The position numbers and the translations under genes were made by a program. This document shows, one piece after another, positions 26,444 to 36,981 of a DNA stretch of 64,000 nucleotides (positions are counted from its first letter, which is position 1; every line of letters starts with the position of its first letter). The notes under the pieces were generated by a model. That model was given only the letters and a program-made list of their open reading frames with translations, made no database searches and was not told the DNA's origin. Source of the stretch: Xanthomonas campestris pv. badrii (GTDB taxonomy: Bacteria > Pseudomonadota > Gammaproteobacteria > Xanthomonadales > Xanthomonadaceae); the NCBI RefSeq assembly GCF_012848175.1, contig NZ_CP051651.1, positions 1,922,001 through 1,986,000 on the forward strand, read 5' to 3'.

Positions 26444-27622
26444 TCAGCGGCGGATGGTGCCGAGCCCGGCCGGCTCGGTGGTACTGGCATAGCGGTTGGA
26501 CAGATCGGCCGCCGCGTTGCCGATGGCGGCCACCGCGCGGTCGATGGTCGGACCGTTGGCGATCGCCGCGATCTTGGCCGCATAGCCCGGATCGGTGGCG
26601 TAGCCAGCCTGTTGCAAGCCGCGTGCAAAACCGCGGATATCGGTGCCGGCCTGCAGCGCGCCCTGGTAGCGGCTGTTGTTCTTCAGCAGGCGCACATAGT
26701 CGGCGAAGCTTTCTTCGGCCGAGCCATAGGCGCGGAAATCCGCGGTTTCGGTGGTTTTGACACCGTTGACGTATTCGTGGGTACCGGTGGTGACCTTGTT
26801 CCCGCTCCAGCCGGTGGCCTTGATGCCGAACAGGTTGTTGGAATCGCCGCCGTTGCCGATGCCGCGACGGCCCCAGCCGGTTTCCAGCGCGGCCTGCGCC
26901 ACCAGTGCGCGCGGGTCCACACCCAGTTCGCGCGCGGCTTTCTGTGCATGCGTCCAGATCTTGGCGACGAAGCCTTCCGGGGTGCGCTCGCCCAGGCTGG
27001 CCGCAGCATTGCTGGCCGCGCTCGCATTGACCGCCGCATTGGCGTCGGCAGCATCGCTGACAGTGACATCGCTCCAGCGATCGTTGGCCGACGGCCAGCT
27101 CAATGCAGCTGCATCATCGCTGCCGGCCTCGCCACCACCGGTGCGCCCGGCAATCAGGTCCAGCACCTGGCTCATGCCGACGCCACCCAGCGCGCCTGCG
27201 CCGAGCTTGGCCGCCGCGCCCAGGGTCGCGCCGATGCCGCTGGCTGCGCCATCGCGGACCGGCAGCGGCAACGAGGCATCGCGCTTGCCGGCAACCAGGG
27301 AGTAGGCCTTTGCCGCATCGGCGCTGCTCAGCGAGGTGTTCAATGCCGGGCCGCCGGTGTCGCCGCTCAGCTGCTTGGAGATCATCGCCGACAGGCCCAG
27401 CCCCTTGCCCTCGGTCAACGCCTTGGCCATCTGCTGGTCGTACATTTCGCGGAACATCTGGTTTTCGCCCGGAAACATCGGGTCGCCGGCGCTCGCATCG
27501 CGCATGCTCTTGACCAGCATCTGCGCGAACTGGCCTTCGAGCTGACGGGAGACCTTGTCGATCTTTGCCGGATCGGCCTTGGTGCTCGGGTTGAGATCAA
27601 TGGGCGAGGCTGCGATACGCAT
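26444..27622 (-). CDS. flgJ: FlgJ: rod cap and peptidoglycan hydrolase
   Basis: This 392-residue protein has an N-terminal rod-capping domain (about 20-90; QLEGQFAQMLVKSMRDAS, FREMYDQQMAKAL) and a C-terminal GH73 muramidase domain from about 215. The catalytic-type Glu247 sits in ALETGWGRRGIGNGGDSNNL, followed by FGIKATG. FlgJ caps the growing rod and opens the peptidoglycan layer for it. The linker at about 95-215 is long and rich in Ala, Gly and Ser. It follows flgI by one base. Confidence 0.94.
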   Translation of the reverse strand: MRIAASPIDLNPSTKADPAKIDKVSRQLEGQFAQMLVKSMRDASAGDPMFPGENQMFREMYDQQMAKALTEGKGLGLSAMISKQLSGDTGGPALNTSLSSADAAKAYSLVAGKRDASLPLPVRDGAASGIGATLGAAAKLGAGALGGVGMSQVLDLIAGRTGGGEAGSDDAAALSWPSANDRWSDVTVSDAADANAAVNASAASNAAASLGERTPEGFVAKIWTHAQKAARELGVDPRALVAQAALETGWGRRGIGNGGDSNNLFGIKATGWSGNKVTTGTHEYVNGVKTTETADFRAYGSAEESFADYVRLLKNNSRYQGALQAGTDIRGFARGLQQAGYATDPGYAAKIAAIANGPTIDRAVAAIGNAAADLSNRYASTTEPAGLGTIRR

Positions 27623-27623
27623 G

Positions 27624-29445
<1,822 letters not shown>

Positions 29446-29483
29446 GGCGTAAGTTCCTGAGAGGGCGGTGAGCGGCGAGCCGA

Positions 29484-30269
29484 TCAGACGTTGTTGTTCA
29501 AGTAACCGAGCATGGAGTCGGTGGTGGAGATGGCCTTGGCATTCATTTCATAGGCGCGCTGGGTTTCGATCATGCTCACCAGCTCTTCCACCGTATTGAC
29601 GTTGCTGCCTTCCAGCGCGCCCTGCACGGTGGTGCCCAGGCCGTTGAGGCCGGGCGTGCCGTTCTGCGCGGGGCCCGAGGCGGTGGTTTCGACGAACAGG
29701 TTCTCGCCCTTGGCCTGCAGGCCCGAGGGGTTGATGAAGTCGGTCAGCGTCAGCGCGCCGATTTCCTGCGCGGCGGCCTGGCCGGCCAGGGTGACGCTGA
29801 TGGTGCCGTCGTTGCCGATGGTCAGCGACTGCGCGCCTTCGGGGATCTGGATGCCCGGCTGCAGCGGGTAGCCGCTGTTGGTGACCAGCTCGCCCTGGGC
29901 GTTGATCTGGAAGGTGCCGTCGCGGGTGTAGGCGGAGGTACCGTCGGGCATCTGCACTTCGAAGAAGCCGCGGCCGTTGACCATCACGTCGAGCGCGCGG
30001 CCGGTCTGCTGCTGGCTGCCCTGGTCGAAGCCCTTGAACGTGGACACCACGCGCACGCCGGTACCCAGCTGCAGGCCGGTCGGCAGCTGCGTCTGCGCGG
30101 AGGTGGAACCGCCCGGCGCACGCACCTGTTGATACAGCAGGTCTTCGAACGCGGCACGGTCGCGCTTGAAGCCGGTGGTATTGGTATTGGCCAGGTTGTT
30201 GGAAATGACCGACATGCGCGTCTGCTGCGCATCCAGTCCGGTTTTGGCGACCCACAAAGCCTGATTCAT
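29484..30269 (-). CDS. flgG: Distal rod protein FlgG
   Basis: The 261-residue protein begins MNQALWVAKTGLDAQQTRMS and carries the rod/hook motif VISNNLANTNTTGFKRDRA. It ends in the FlgG/FlgF-type tail GSNVNTVEELVSMIETQRAY...ISTTDSMLGYLN. It polymerises into the distal rod. The ATG at 30269 is preferred over the longer frame start at 30338, which would lie upstream of the predicted transcription start. It is the first gene of flgGHIJKL. Confidence 0.95.
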   Translation of the reverse strand: MNQALWVAKTGLDAQQTRMSVISNNLANTNTTGFKRDRAAFEDLLYQQVRAPGGSTSAQTQLPTGLQLGTGVRVVSTFKGFDQGSQQQTGRALDVMVNGRGFFEVQMPDGTSAYTRDGTFQINAQGELVTNSGYPLQPGIQIPEGAQSLTIGNDGTISVTLAGQAAAQEIGALTLTDFINPSGLQAKGENLFVETTASGPAQNGTPGLNGLGTTVQGALEGSNVNTVEELVSMIETQRAYEMNAKAISTTDSMLGYLNNNV

Positions 30270-30321
30270 GACCCGATTCCTCGTTAGACCCGGGGATGTG
30301 TTCCGGGTACGGGTGGGTATA

Positions 30322-30337
30322 TGCACGTGGCGTGCCA
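30322..30337 (-). promoter_or_regulatory. Sigma54 (-24/-12) promoter of the flgGHIJKL operon
   Basis: The minus strand reads TGGCACGCCACGTGCA, with the GG and GC doublets ten bases apart; the -24 box is perfect and the -12 box is GTGC instead of TTGC. Predicted transcription start is near 30311, 42 bases before flgG. Confidence 0.7.
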
Positions 30338-30454
30338 AAGTGGCGTCGGATTTTTGCCGGGTGTGCGCGGGATCACATCGCCTGGTTGCGCGGGGGCCTG
30401 TGCTTCGTTATCCGCGCTTTTGTGGATGTAGCAAAAATCCAGGGCTAAAGCTGA

Positions 30455-30860
30455 GTCGGTCGAGGGCGCGATGCCCTCACCGCTCGCGGGACACGCCGTG
30501 AACCCGTCCATGGGGCTCCTTTGGCATCCATGCCGCCAAGGGTCCCGCAATCGGTGAGGGCACCGCGCCAGACAGTTGGCTGGTGGTCAACCGGAAGCAA
30601 GTCATCGCATGCATCGGGCAGTTTGCTGCTCAGGATTGCTTGCTTGGGCACTCGATGACATGCGATACGCGCGATGAAGGGATGAGCGAGTAGCGGTCAA
30701 CCAGCACGTCGAGCACTGCTTTCGCAAAGACACCGACAATCTTCACTGGTCCTTGCCCGCTCACCCTCCCGGGACCTCACGCGGCATGGATGCCGCGTAA
30801 GAGCCTCCATGGACGGATTCACGGCGTGTCCCGCGAGGGTGAGCGGGCAGGGGCCCTCCA
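30455..30860. repeat. Long dispersed palindromic repeat, copy I
   Basis: The gene-free 30338-31023 stretch between flgG and flgF holds two hairpin units. The larger has arms at 30752-30775 and 30828-30851 (CTTGCCCGCTCACCCTC / GAGGGTGAGCGGGCAgG), flanking an inner palindrome GCGGCATGGATGCCGC. The smaller has arms near 30473-30492 and 30539-30559. A second copy with the same order of blocks lies at 46093-46390. Between the hairpins sits the shared block GCCAGACAGTTGGCTGG. Short open frames here are not gene-like. Confidence 0.8.
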
Positions 30861-31023
30861 GCCAGGTCACGGACTAGCCGCTCCGCAGTCGTGCCGCAGA
30901 TCAGTCGCCCTGTAATGAAGCCGCGGATTTTTCGGTATGCCGAACGCGGGCGCCAACCACGCCTTACGGTCGGCGGCGGCGTCAGCAGAAAATTGGCAAG
31001 TTGGCCGGCGGCCTGCGCCGCGT

Positions 31024-31779
31024 TTAGCCGCTCACCCGCAACAACGAGTTGGCCGATTGCGCGTTGTCGTCGCCGTTCTTGATGATCTTGACCTGCATTT
31101 CGAACTGACGCTGCAGCTGGATCATTTCCACCAGCGCGCCGGCCGCGTCCACGTTGCTGCCTTCCAGCATGCCGCTGTTGATGGTCTTGCCGGTGGCCAC
31201 CGCAAACGCCTGCGCCGGGTCGGTGCTGGTGTTGCGCATCAGCCCGTCGGGGCGCCGCGTCAAACGGTCGGCGGGGGCGTCGACCACCTTCATCTTGCCG
31301 ACGATGGCCATGGTCTGCGGGCCTTCGCCCTGCGGAATGATGGAAATGCTGCCGTCGCTGCCGATTTCCATCGCCTGGTGCGGCGGGATGGTCATCGGGT
31401 TACCGCCTTCATCCAGCACCGCGTGCCCGTTGGCGGTGACCAGCTGGCCATTGGCGGTGAGCGCCAGTTCGCCGTTGCGGGTGTAGGCCTCGCTGCCGTC
31501 GGGCGACTGCACCGCCAGCCAGCGGTCCTGCTGCAGCGACACGTCCAGCGGGTTGCCGGTCACCTTCTGATGGCCCTGGCTGCGGTCGAAGCCCTGATCC
31601 ACGTGCAGCGCGTCGATCCGCGACGGATAGCCCTTGCCCTGGATCTTGAACGCCTCGGTATTGGCCAACGCGGCCTTGAACCCCACCGTATCGACGTTGG
31701 CAAGGTTGTGCGACACGGTGCCCTGCGCCTGCAGGGAGGCACGGGCACCGGTCATTGCGACGTAGAGGGCTTTATCCAT
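31024..31779 (-). CDS. flgF: Proximal rod protein FlgF
   Basis: The 251-residue protein begins MDKALYVAMTGARASLQAQG, with the rod motif VSHNLANVDTVGFKAALANT, and ends GSNVDAAGALVEMIQLQRQF...NSLLRVSG. It forms part of the proximal rod. It is separated from flgE by an inserted palindromic element (31787-31918) and from flgG by about 750 bases. Whether it is still read from the flgB promoter depends on read-through of that element. Confidence 0.94.
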   Translation of the reverse strand: MDKALYVAMTGARASLQAQGTVSHNLANVDTVGFKAALANTEAFKIQGKGYPSRIDALHVDQGFDRSQGHQKVTGNPLDVSLQQDRWLAVQSPDGSEAYTRNGELALTANGQLVTANGHAVLDEGGNPMTIPPHQAMEIGSDGSISIIPQGEGPQTMAIVGKMKVVDAPADRLTRRPDGLMRNTSTDPAQAFAVATGKTINSGMLEGSNVDAAGALVEMIQLQRQFEMQVKIIKNGDDNAQSANSLLRVSG

Positions 31780-31786
31780 GAGGCAC

Positions 31787-31918
31787 CGGGAATCGGGAAT
31801 GGAGAATCGGGAATCGCAAAAGCGGGATTGCGGGGCTTGGGAGTAGGGGGCAAGACCGGCATCCGCTATGCGCGACGCCGGCTCTTACGATTCCCTATTC
31901 CCGATTCCCCACTCCCGG
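31787..31918. repeat. GGGAATCGGGAAT element, copy A (between flgE and flgF)
   Basis: The element has terminal inverted repeats: CGGGAATCGGGAAT with a following GAATCGGGAATCG on the left, and CGATTCCCTATTCCCGATTCCCC with CACTCCCGG on the right. The core is about 75 bases. It ends one base before the flgE stop codon. Related copies are at 36034-36215 and 39044-39180. Confidence 0.85.
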
Positions 31919-31919
31919 C

Positions 31920-33143
31920 TTACCGAATATTGATGATCGTCTGGGTGACCTGATCCTGGGTCGAGATCATCTGCGAATTGGCCTGGAAGTTGCGCTGGGC
32001 CACGATCATGTTCACCAGCTGCTCGGTCAGGTCCACGGTGGAGGCTTCCAGCGAGCCGGATTCGATCTGGCCCAGGTCCGAGGTGTCCGGGGCGCCGACG
32101 CGGGCGGCGCCGGAGGTGTAGCTCTCGGCCCACATGTTGTTGCCCTGCGACTGCAGGCCCTGCGGGTTGACGAAGCTGGCCAGCGACACCTGGCCCAGCG
32201 GCTTGTCGGCGCCGTTGGAGTAGCGCGCGAACACCACGCCGCTGGTGTCGATGCTGATCTCGTTGAGCTTGCCGCTGGCGTAGCCGTCCTGACGGGTGTC
32301 GCGCAGGGCGAAGGCTTCGCCGTACTGGGTGGAGCCGGTCACGTCCAGGCGCATGTTCAGCACGCCGGCACCGGTGCTCGGGGTGAACGGGTCCATCGCG
32401 ATGATGCCGTTGGCCGGGGTGGTCAGCGAGCCGGTGTCGGAGAACTGCAGCGTGGTCGGCGCACCGACCGCGGCGCCGTCCACGTAGTTGTGCACCTGCC
32501 ATTCGTTCGGGTTGGCGGTCTTGACGAAGTAGGAGGTCTGCACATGGCTGACGCCCAGCGAGTCGTAGACGTTGATGCCGCCGGTGGAATGGCTATAGGT
32601 CTTGTCGTCGGCCGGGCTGAACGGGGTCACCACCGGCGCGGTGGCGTTGCCGGGCAGGGTGAAGGCCAGGTTCACCGTGGAGGTCGATTTGGGCGGGCTG
32701 TCGGTGGTCAGCAGCTGCAGGTCCGACAAACGGCCCACGTCGAACCCGTTGCCGCTGGGATTGGGCGCAAATACCTGCAAACGCGCGCCCTGCGGGTTGA
32801 CCACATAGCCGTTGGCGTCGGTCTGGAAGTTGCCGGCGCGGGTATACATCCTGGCGCCGTTGGACGAGACAGTGAAAAAGCCCTCGCCGGAGATCGCCAG
32901 GTCCAGGCTGCGCCCGGTAGGGTCGATATTGCCCTGCGAGAACTGCTGCGCCACGTTGCTGACCCGCACGCCCGAACCCACCGCGTTACGCGACAGGCCG
33001 TAGCTGGTGCTCTGGAACATGTCGGCAAACTCGGCGCGCGACTCCTTGAACCCGGTGGTGTTGACGTTGGCGATGTTGTTGGAGGTGACGTTCAGATCGG
33101 CATTGGCTGCGTTGATGCCGGACAACGAAGTATTGAAAGCCAT
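31920..33143 (-). CDS. flgE: Flagellar hook protein FlgE
   Basis: The 407-residue protein begins MAFNTSLSGINAANADLNVT, followed by SNNIANVNTTGFKESRAEFA. It has GEGFFTVSSNG and ends VDLTEQLVNMIVAQRNFQAN...ISTQDQVTQTIINIR. It is the subunit of the hook. The length is typical of short-hook FlgE proteins. The palindromic element copy A abuts its stop codon. It follows flgD by 31 bases. Confidence 0.95.
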   Translation of the reverse strand: MAFNTSLSGINAANADLNVTSNNIANVNTTGFKESRAEFADMFQSTSYGLSRNAVGSGVRVSNVAQQFSQGNIDPTGRSLDLAISGEGFFTVSSNGARMYTRAGNFQTDANGYVVNPQGARLQVFAPNPSGNGFDVGRLSDLQLLTTDSPPKSTSTVNLAFTLPGNATAPVVTPFSPADDKTYSHSTGGINVYDSLGVSHVQTSYFVKTANPNEWQVHNYVDGAAVGAPTTLQFSDTGSLTTPANGIIAMDPFTPSTGAGVLNMRLDVTGSTQYGEAFALRDTRQDGYASGKLNEISIDTSGVVFARYSNGADKPLGQVSLASFVNPQGLQSQGNNMWAESYTSGAARVGAPDTSDLGQIESGSLEASTVDLTEQLVNMIVAQRNFQANSQMISTQDQVTQTIINIR

Positions 33144-33174
33144 GGATGAGTTCCTTTAAGTGTCGGTTGCCGGC

Positions 33175-33840
33175 TCAGCTGACGCGGAGCACGTTGGCGA
33201 GCGGGGAGGTGCCGAGCCCCGTCAGGTTGAGATACAGGCCGTCCGAGCCGATCGTGACGCTGTCCACCGGTGCATCGACGTAGGTGGACAATTTGCTCTT
33301 GGCACCGGCGGTGTCGGTTTGCGTTGCGGTGATGCCGTACTTGCCGGCGGCCATGCGGTTGCCGTTGGCGTCGGTGCCATCCCAGGCGAACGACACCTCA
33401 CCGGCAGCGCTGGCCGGCACGCTGATCTGCTTGACGAAGGCGCCGTTGGCATCGGTGATTTCGAAATTGACGAAGCCTGCCGATGTGGCCGCGACCACGC
33501 CCTTGGCCGAGCCGGTGGCATCGATGGCCACCTGCGCCGACGGCACCAGCACGTTGTGCCCGACCAGCGCGGCGCCCTTGAGCACCTGGTCGGCGTTCAT
33601 CGAATCGGAGAAGTTGCCGACCTTGGTATTGAGGTCGCCAATGCCCTGCACGGTGGAGAACTGCGCCAGCTGGCCCAGGAACGCGCTGTTTTCCATCGGT
33701 TTGAGCGGGTCCTGGTGCTGCAGCTGCTCGGTCATCAACTTGAGGAAGTCGGCCTGGCCGAGCGCTTCTTCTTTCTTGGCGACGGTGCTGCCGGTGCTCA
33801 GGCCGAGAGTCTTGTAGAGATCGCTGCCGATCGTGCTCAT
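33175..33840 (-). CDS. flgD: Hook cap / assembly protein FlgD
   Basis: The 221-residue protein carries the FlgD signature GQADFLKLMTEQLQHQDPLKP, followed by MENSAFLGQLAQFSTVQGI. A C-terminal FlgD tudor/Ig-like part includes FAWDGTDANGNRMAAGKYGI. It caps the growing hook and is discarded after hook completion. It lies between flgC (35 bases) and flgE (31 bases) in the flgBCDE operon. Confidence 0.95.
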   Translation of the reverse strand: MSTIGSDLYKTLGLSTGSTVAKKEEALGQADFLKLMTEQLQHQDPLKPMENSAFLGQLAQFSTVQGIGDLNTKVGNFSDSMNADQVLKGAALVGHNVLVPSAQVAIDATGSAKGVVAATSAGFVNFEITDANGAFVKQISVPASAAGEVSFAWDGTDANGNRMAAGKYGITATQTDTAGAKSKLSTYVDAPVDSVTIGSDGLYLNLTGLGTSPLANVLRVS

Positions 33841-33875
33841 CTGGTGTATTCCGTAGGTGTGTCAGCTAGGAAGGG

Positions 33876-34283
33876 TCAGCGACCCATGGTCAGGGTCGCC
33901 AGCGCCAGTTCCTTGGCGGTATTGAGCATTTCCACGCCGGCCTGGTAATTGCGCGAGGCGGAAATCATGTTGACCATCTGCGAGACCGGGTCCACGTCCG
34001 GCGAGAACACGTAACCGTCGGCATCGGCCAGCGGGTGGCCGGGCTCGTAGCGGCGGATCGGCGGCGCGTTGGTGGTGGTGATCTCCTTGACGTTCACCGA
34101 GGTCAGGCTGGGGTCCTGGCGGCTCTGCTGGGCCTGGAAGATCGGCTCGATCGGTTTGTAGGTGGCCTCGGCCGAGCCCGCCACCGAATCGGCGTTGGCC
34201 AGGTTGGAGGCGATGGTGCTCAGGCGCACCGACTGCGCGTGCAGCGCCGAGCCGGCCACGTCGAAAATGGGAAGGTTGCTCAT
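33876..34283 (-). CDS. flgC: Proximal rod protein FlgC
   Basis: The 135-residue protein begins MSNLPIFDVAGSALHAQSVR, with the rod motif STIASNLANADSVAGSAEAT. It ends in the FlgC signature YVFSPDVDPVSQMVNMISAS...TLTMGR. It forms part of the proximal rod with FlgB and FlgF. It starts three bases after flgB ends. Confidence 0.95.
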   Translation of the reverse strand: MSNLPIFDVAGSALHAQSVRLSTIASNLANADSVAGSAEATYKPIEPIFQAQQSRQDPSLTSVNVKEITTTNAPPIRRYEPGHPLADADGYVFSPDVDPVSQMVNMISASRNYQAGVEMLNTAKELALATLTMGR

Positions 34284-34286
34284 GAC

Positions 34287-34688
34287 TTATTGGCCCGTGA
34301 TCGCGGTGAGCATCGAGCGCACCTTGGATTCGAGGAAGCTCAGCGACGCGCGGTATTCCAGCGCGGCGCGGCCGTAGGCGGCACGTTCGGCGTCCGGATC
34401 GACGGTATTGCCGTCCAGGCTGGGCTGGTCGGCTTCGCGGGTGATCTGGAACGGGTTGAGCCCGGCGCTGCCGCCGATCTCGTAGTGCTTGGCATCGGTG
34501 GTCTGCAGCAGTGTGCCGTCACGCACGCCGTCGGCCGCCTTGAGCGCGGCTTCGAAGTTCAGGTCCTTGGCCTTGTAGCCAGGGGTGTCCACGTTGCTCA
34601 GATTGCTGGTAATGAGCTTCATGCGCTGCTCGCGCAGCGGCAAGGCGTCGCCGTGGATGCCTAGAAAGGACGAGAAGGGATTGGACAT
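34287..34688 (-). CDS. flgB: Proximal rod protein FlgB
   Basis: The 133-residue protein begins MSNPFSSFLGIHGDALPLRE, with ITSNLSNVDTPGYKAKDLNF, and ends in helical ALEYRASLSFLESKVRSMLT. It is the first rod subunit after FliE. The ATG at 34688 is fixed by the promoter: a -24/-12 element predicts transcription from about 34710, excluding the longer frame start at 34823. It is the first gene of flgBCDE. Confidence 0.95.
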   Translation of the reverse strand: MSNPFSSFLGIHGDALPLREQRMKLITSNLSNVDTPGYKAKDLNFEAALKAADGVRDGTLLQTTDAKHYEIGGSAGLNPFQITREADQPSLDGNTVDPDAERAAYGRAALEYRASLSFLESKVRSMLTAITGQ

Positions 34689-34720
34689 GGTGCTCTCCCG
34701 CGAGGTGTTGCCAGGGAGGA

Positions 34721-34736
34721 AGCAATGTTTGTGCCA
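34721..34736 (-). promoter_or_regulatory. Sigma54 (-24/-12) promoter of the flgBCDE operon
   Basis: The minus strand reads TGGCACAAACATTGCT, a perfect match to TGGCACN5TTGCT with ten bases between the GG and GC doublets. It is the best sigma54 site in the window. The remaining part of the 34689-35025 gap holds only a stem-loop at 34973-34992 after cheV. Confidence 0.9.
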
Positions 34737-35025
34737 ATCGGGGTGGTACTGGCGACGGAACGCGGAGAACGATCGGCGCTGCCGACGCACGGCAACTTGC
34801 TGTCCGGAAAACGCGATGGCCACGCCATCCGTCGCGGGATTGGCGCGGTCAAACGCGACAGACCGGAAGGTTCGACAGTCCCGAGGCGCAGTCTGGCGTT
34901 AGCAGATGTGACTTCGGCATCGCGTGGACGCGTTTGCCTCACCTTTCTGCGCTGCAGTGCGTTTTGCAGCTAGGCAGCCCCTTGTGGCTGCCATCGGCTC
35001 CGACCCGGCAGCCGCTTGGCCTTGC

Positions 35026-35970
35026 TCAGGCCGCTTCGGCAACCACTTTGAGACGGGCCAGCACGTAGTCGGCCAGCTCATGGGCGCTGTACTTGGCCAC
35101 GAAGGCGTTGGCGCCGACCTGTTCGACCATGGCGTTGTTGAACACGCCGGACAGGGAGGTGTGCAGCAGCACGTACAGGCCCTGCAGGCCCGGGGTGCGC
35201 CGGATTTCCGTCGTCAGCGTATAGCCGTCCATCGCCGGCATTTCGATGTCGGAGATGACCATCGCGTAGCGGTCGGCCGGGTTTTCGCCGGATGCGGCCA
35301 CCTGCAGCAGGTGATCCAGCGCCTGACGGCCGTCCGAGAGCAGGGTGGCCGAGACGCCCAGCTGGTCGAGCACGCTGCGGATCTGCTGGCGCGCCACGCG
35401 CGAGTCGTCCACCACCAGCACCTGGAACTGCCGGTCGTAGGCCACCAGCTGCAGCGACGGGTCCAACTGCACGTCCTTGCTGACCTTGGCGATGTCGGCC
35501 AATACGCTTTCCACGTCGATGACCTGGATCAGCTCGCCCTGGAAGCGCGTCACCGCCGTCAAATAAGTGGCTTCGGCACCGAGTTCCGGCGGCGGATGGA
35601 TGTCTTCCACCGCAATATTGACGATGCGCTCCACGCCGCTGACCAGGAAGCCCTGGACTGAGCGGTTGAACTCGGCCACCACCAGGTAGCCAGGCCCGTT
35701 TTCGGCATGCGAATCGCGCTCCGGGTGGCCGATGGCCAGGCCCAGGTCCAGCACCGGCACCGAGCGCCCGCGCACGTCGGCCACGCCAGCGAACTCGGTC
35801 GGCAGGCCCGGTACCTGGAACAGTTCCGGACGGCGCAGCACTTCCTGCACCTTGAAGACGTTGACGCCAAAAAGCTGGCGTCCGCCCAGCCGGAACAGCA
35901 GCAGGGCCAGTCGATTGTGGCCAGCCAGTCGGGTGCGCTGGTCGATGCGGTTGAGCAGATCGTGGGTCAT
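35026..35970 (-). CDS. cheV: Chemotaxis coupling protein CheV
   Basis: The 314-residue protein has an N-terminal CheW-like domain (about 25-165; FGVNVFKVQEVLRRPELFQV, VPVLDLGLAIG). A C-terminal receiver domain follows (about 180-310; FQVLVVDDSRVARQQI, phospho-acceptor in MVISDIEMPAMDGY, K in FVAKYSAHE). CheV links receptors to CheA, and phosphorylation tunes the coupling. The ATG at 35970 gives the usual CheV length; upstream frame sequence derives from the palindromic element copy B. It is divergent from flgA. Confidence 0.94.
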   Translation of the reverse strand: MTHDLLNRIDQRTRLAGHNRLALLLFRLGGRQLFGVNVFKVQEVLRRPELFQVPGLPTEFAGVADVRGRSVPVLDLGLAIGHPERDSHAENGPGYLVVAEFNRSVQGFLVSGVERIVNIAVEDIHPPPELGAEATYLTAVTRFQGELIQVIDVESVLADIAKVSKDVQLDPSLQLVAYDRQFQVLVVDDSRVARQQIRSVLDQLGVSATLLSDGRQALDHLLQVAASGENPADRYAMVISDIEMPAMDGYTLTTEIRRTPGLQGLYVLLHTSLSGVFNNAMVEQVGANAFVAKYSAHELADYVLARLKVVAEAA

Positions 35971-36033
35971 GGGGCAGATATCGACAGCGCCCTCGGGAAA
36001 CTTGAGGGCTTTATGGGTGGTTGGGGGCGCTGT

Positions 36034-36215
36034 CGGGAATGGAGAGTCGGGAATGGGGAATCGTAAAAGCGAGGGGTGGGCTTTCCGCAGCAAGCCCGAG
36101 GCGAAGGGCAGTGACTTTGCTTGCTGATAACTTTCAACTAGTAAATCGCACGGCGGCAACGAAGGCCGACCACCTCTCAGCCACCAACCGATTCCCCATT
36201 CCCGATTCCCGATTC
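36034..36215. repeat. GGGAATCGGGAAT element, copy B (between cheV and flgA)
   Basis: The left end is CGGGAATGGAGAGTCGGGAA followed by GGGGAATCG, and the right end is CGATTCCCCATTCCCGATTC followed by CCGATTC. The core is longer than in copies A and C. The right end lies seven bases from the flgA -24 promoter box. Confidence 0.85.
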
Positions 36216-36221
36216 AAAAAC

Positions 36222-36237
36222 AGGCACGCCGCTTGCA
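36222..36237 (+). promoter_or_regulatory. Sigma54 (-24/-12) promoter of flgA
   Basis: AGGCACGCCGCTTGCA has the GG and GC doublets ten bases apart; the 15-base core GGCACGCCGCTTGCA is identical to that of fliE. Predicted transcription start is near 36248, 23 bases before the flgA ATG. Confidence 0.8.
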
Positions 36238-36270
36238 CTGTCTGTCCCGTCTTCCTCCGGATCTGGTCCC

Positions 36271-36915
36271 ATGCGCCTGCTCCTGCTTGTCATCTTGTTG
36301 GCTGCCGCTCCGGCCTGGGCCCAGAGCTATCAGTCTGTCGATTCCATCCGTGCTGCAGCGTTGGCCACCGTTGGCCCCGACGCCGAAGCCGAGGCCACGC
36401 TCGATCCGGGCCTGCGCATGCCGGCTTGCCCGATCGCGCTGCAGGCCCAGCCCACCGGGACCAATACAGTGGAAGTGGCCTGCCCGCAGCCGGCCGGCTG
36501 GCGCCTGTTCGTGCCGCTGAAGGTGCGCCGCAATCAGGACGTGCTGGTGCTGCGCCGCGGTATCAGCGCTGGAGAAACCATTTCGCTGGCCGATATCAGT
36601 ATCGAGAAGCGTGACGCCGCCCGCATCGTCGGTGCGGTGTTGGCCGACCCGGTCGCTGCAGTGGGCAAGTCCGCCCGCCGCGTGCTGACGGCCGGCTCGC
36701 TGCTCTCGGCCAGCGATCTGGTGACGCAGCGGCTGGTCCGGCGCGGCGACACCGTCCCACTGGTGGCACGCAACGGCGGTCTGGAGGTGCGCATGAGCGG
36801 TCGCGCACTCTCCGATGCCGGGGAAAACGAGCGGGTGTCGGTGGAAAATTCCTCGTCACGGCGGGTAGTGCAGGGCATTGTTGAAGCGAGCGGAACCGTT
36901 GTGGTCTCCAGGTGA
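36271..36915 (+). CDS. flgA: P-ring assembly chaperone FlgA
   Basis: The 214-residue protein has a signal peptide (MRLLLLVILLAAAPAWA, cut before QS) and the SAF/FlgA domain: VLVLRRGISAGETISLADIS, LTAGSLLSASDLVTQRLVRR, NGGLEVRMSGRALSDAGENE and RVVQGIVEASGTVVV. It works in the periplasm to help FlgI form the P ring. flgM follows after 66 bases with its own sigma28 promoter. Confidence 0.94.
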   Translation: MRLLLLVILLAAAPAWAQSYQSVDSIRAAALATVGPDAEAEATLDPGLRMPACPIALQAQPTGTNTVEVACPQPAGWRLFVPLKVRRNQDVLVLRRGISAGETISLADISIEKRDAARIVGAVLADPVAAVGKSARRVLTAGSLLSASDLVTQRLVRRGDTVPLVARNGGLEVRMSGRALSDAGENERVSVENSSSRRVVQGIVEASGTVVVSR

Positions 36916-36925
36916 AAAATTCCTA

Positions 36926-36952
36926 TAAAGTTTTTTTTCTGGGTGCCGTTAT
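36926..36952 (+). promoter_or_regulatory. Sigma28 (FliA) promoter of flgM
   Basis: TAAAGTTT followed at the correct distance by GCCGTTAT: TAAA, exactly 15 bases, then the -10 box. The -10 box is the same as that of fliC. It begins 11 bases after the flgA stop. Confidence 0.87.
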
Positions 36953-36981
36953 CCCCTACGACCTGTAGAGGAGTTCCTGAC

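Noticed and set aside
34973..34992. Stem-loop GGCAGCC/GGCTGCC after cheV as a terminator
   Set aside because: No T-tract follows; left as a simple hairpin.
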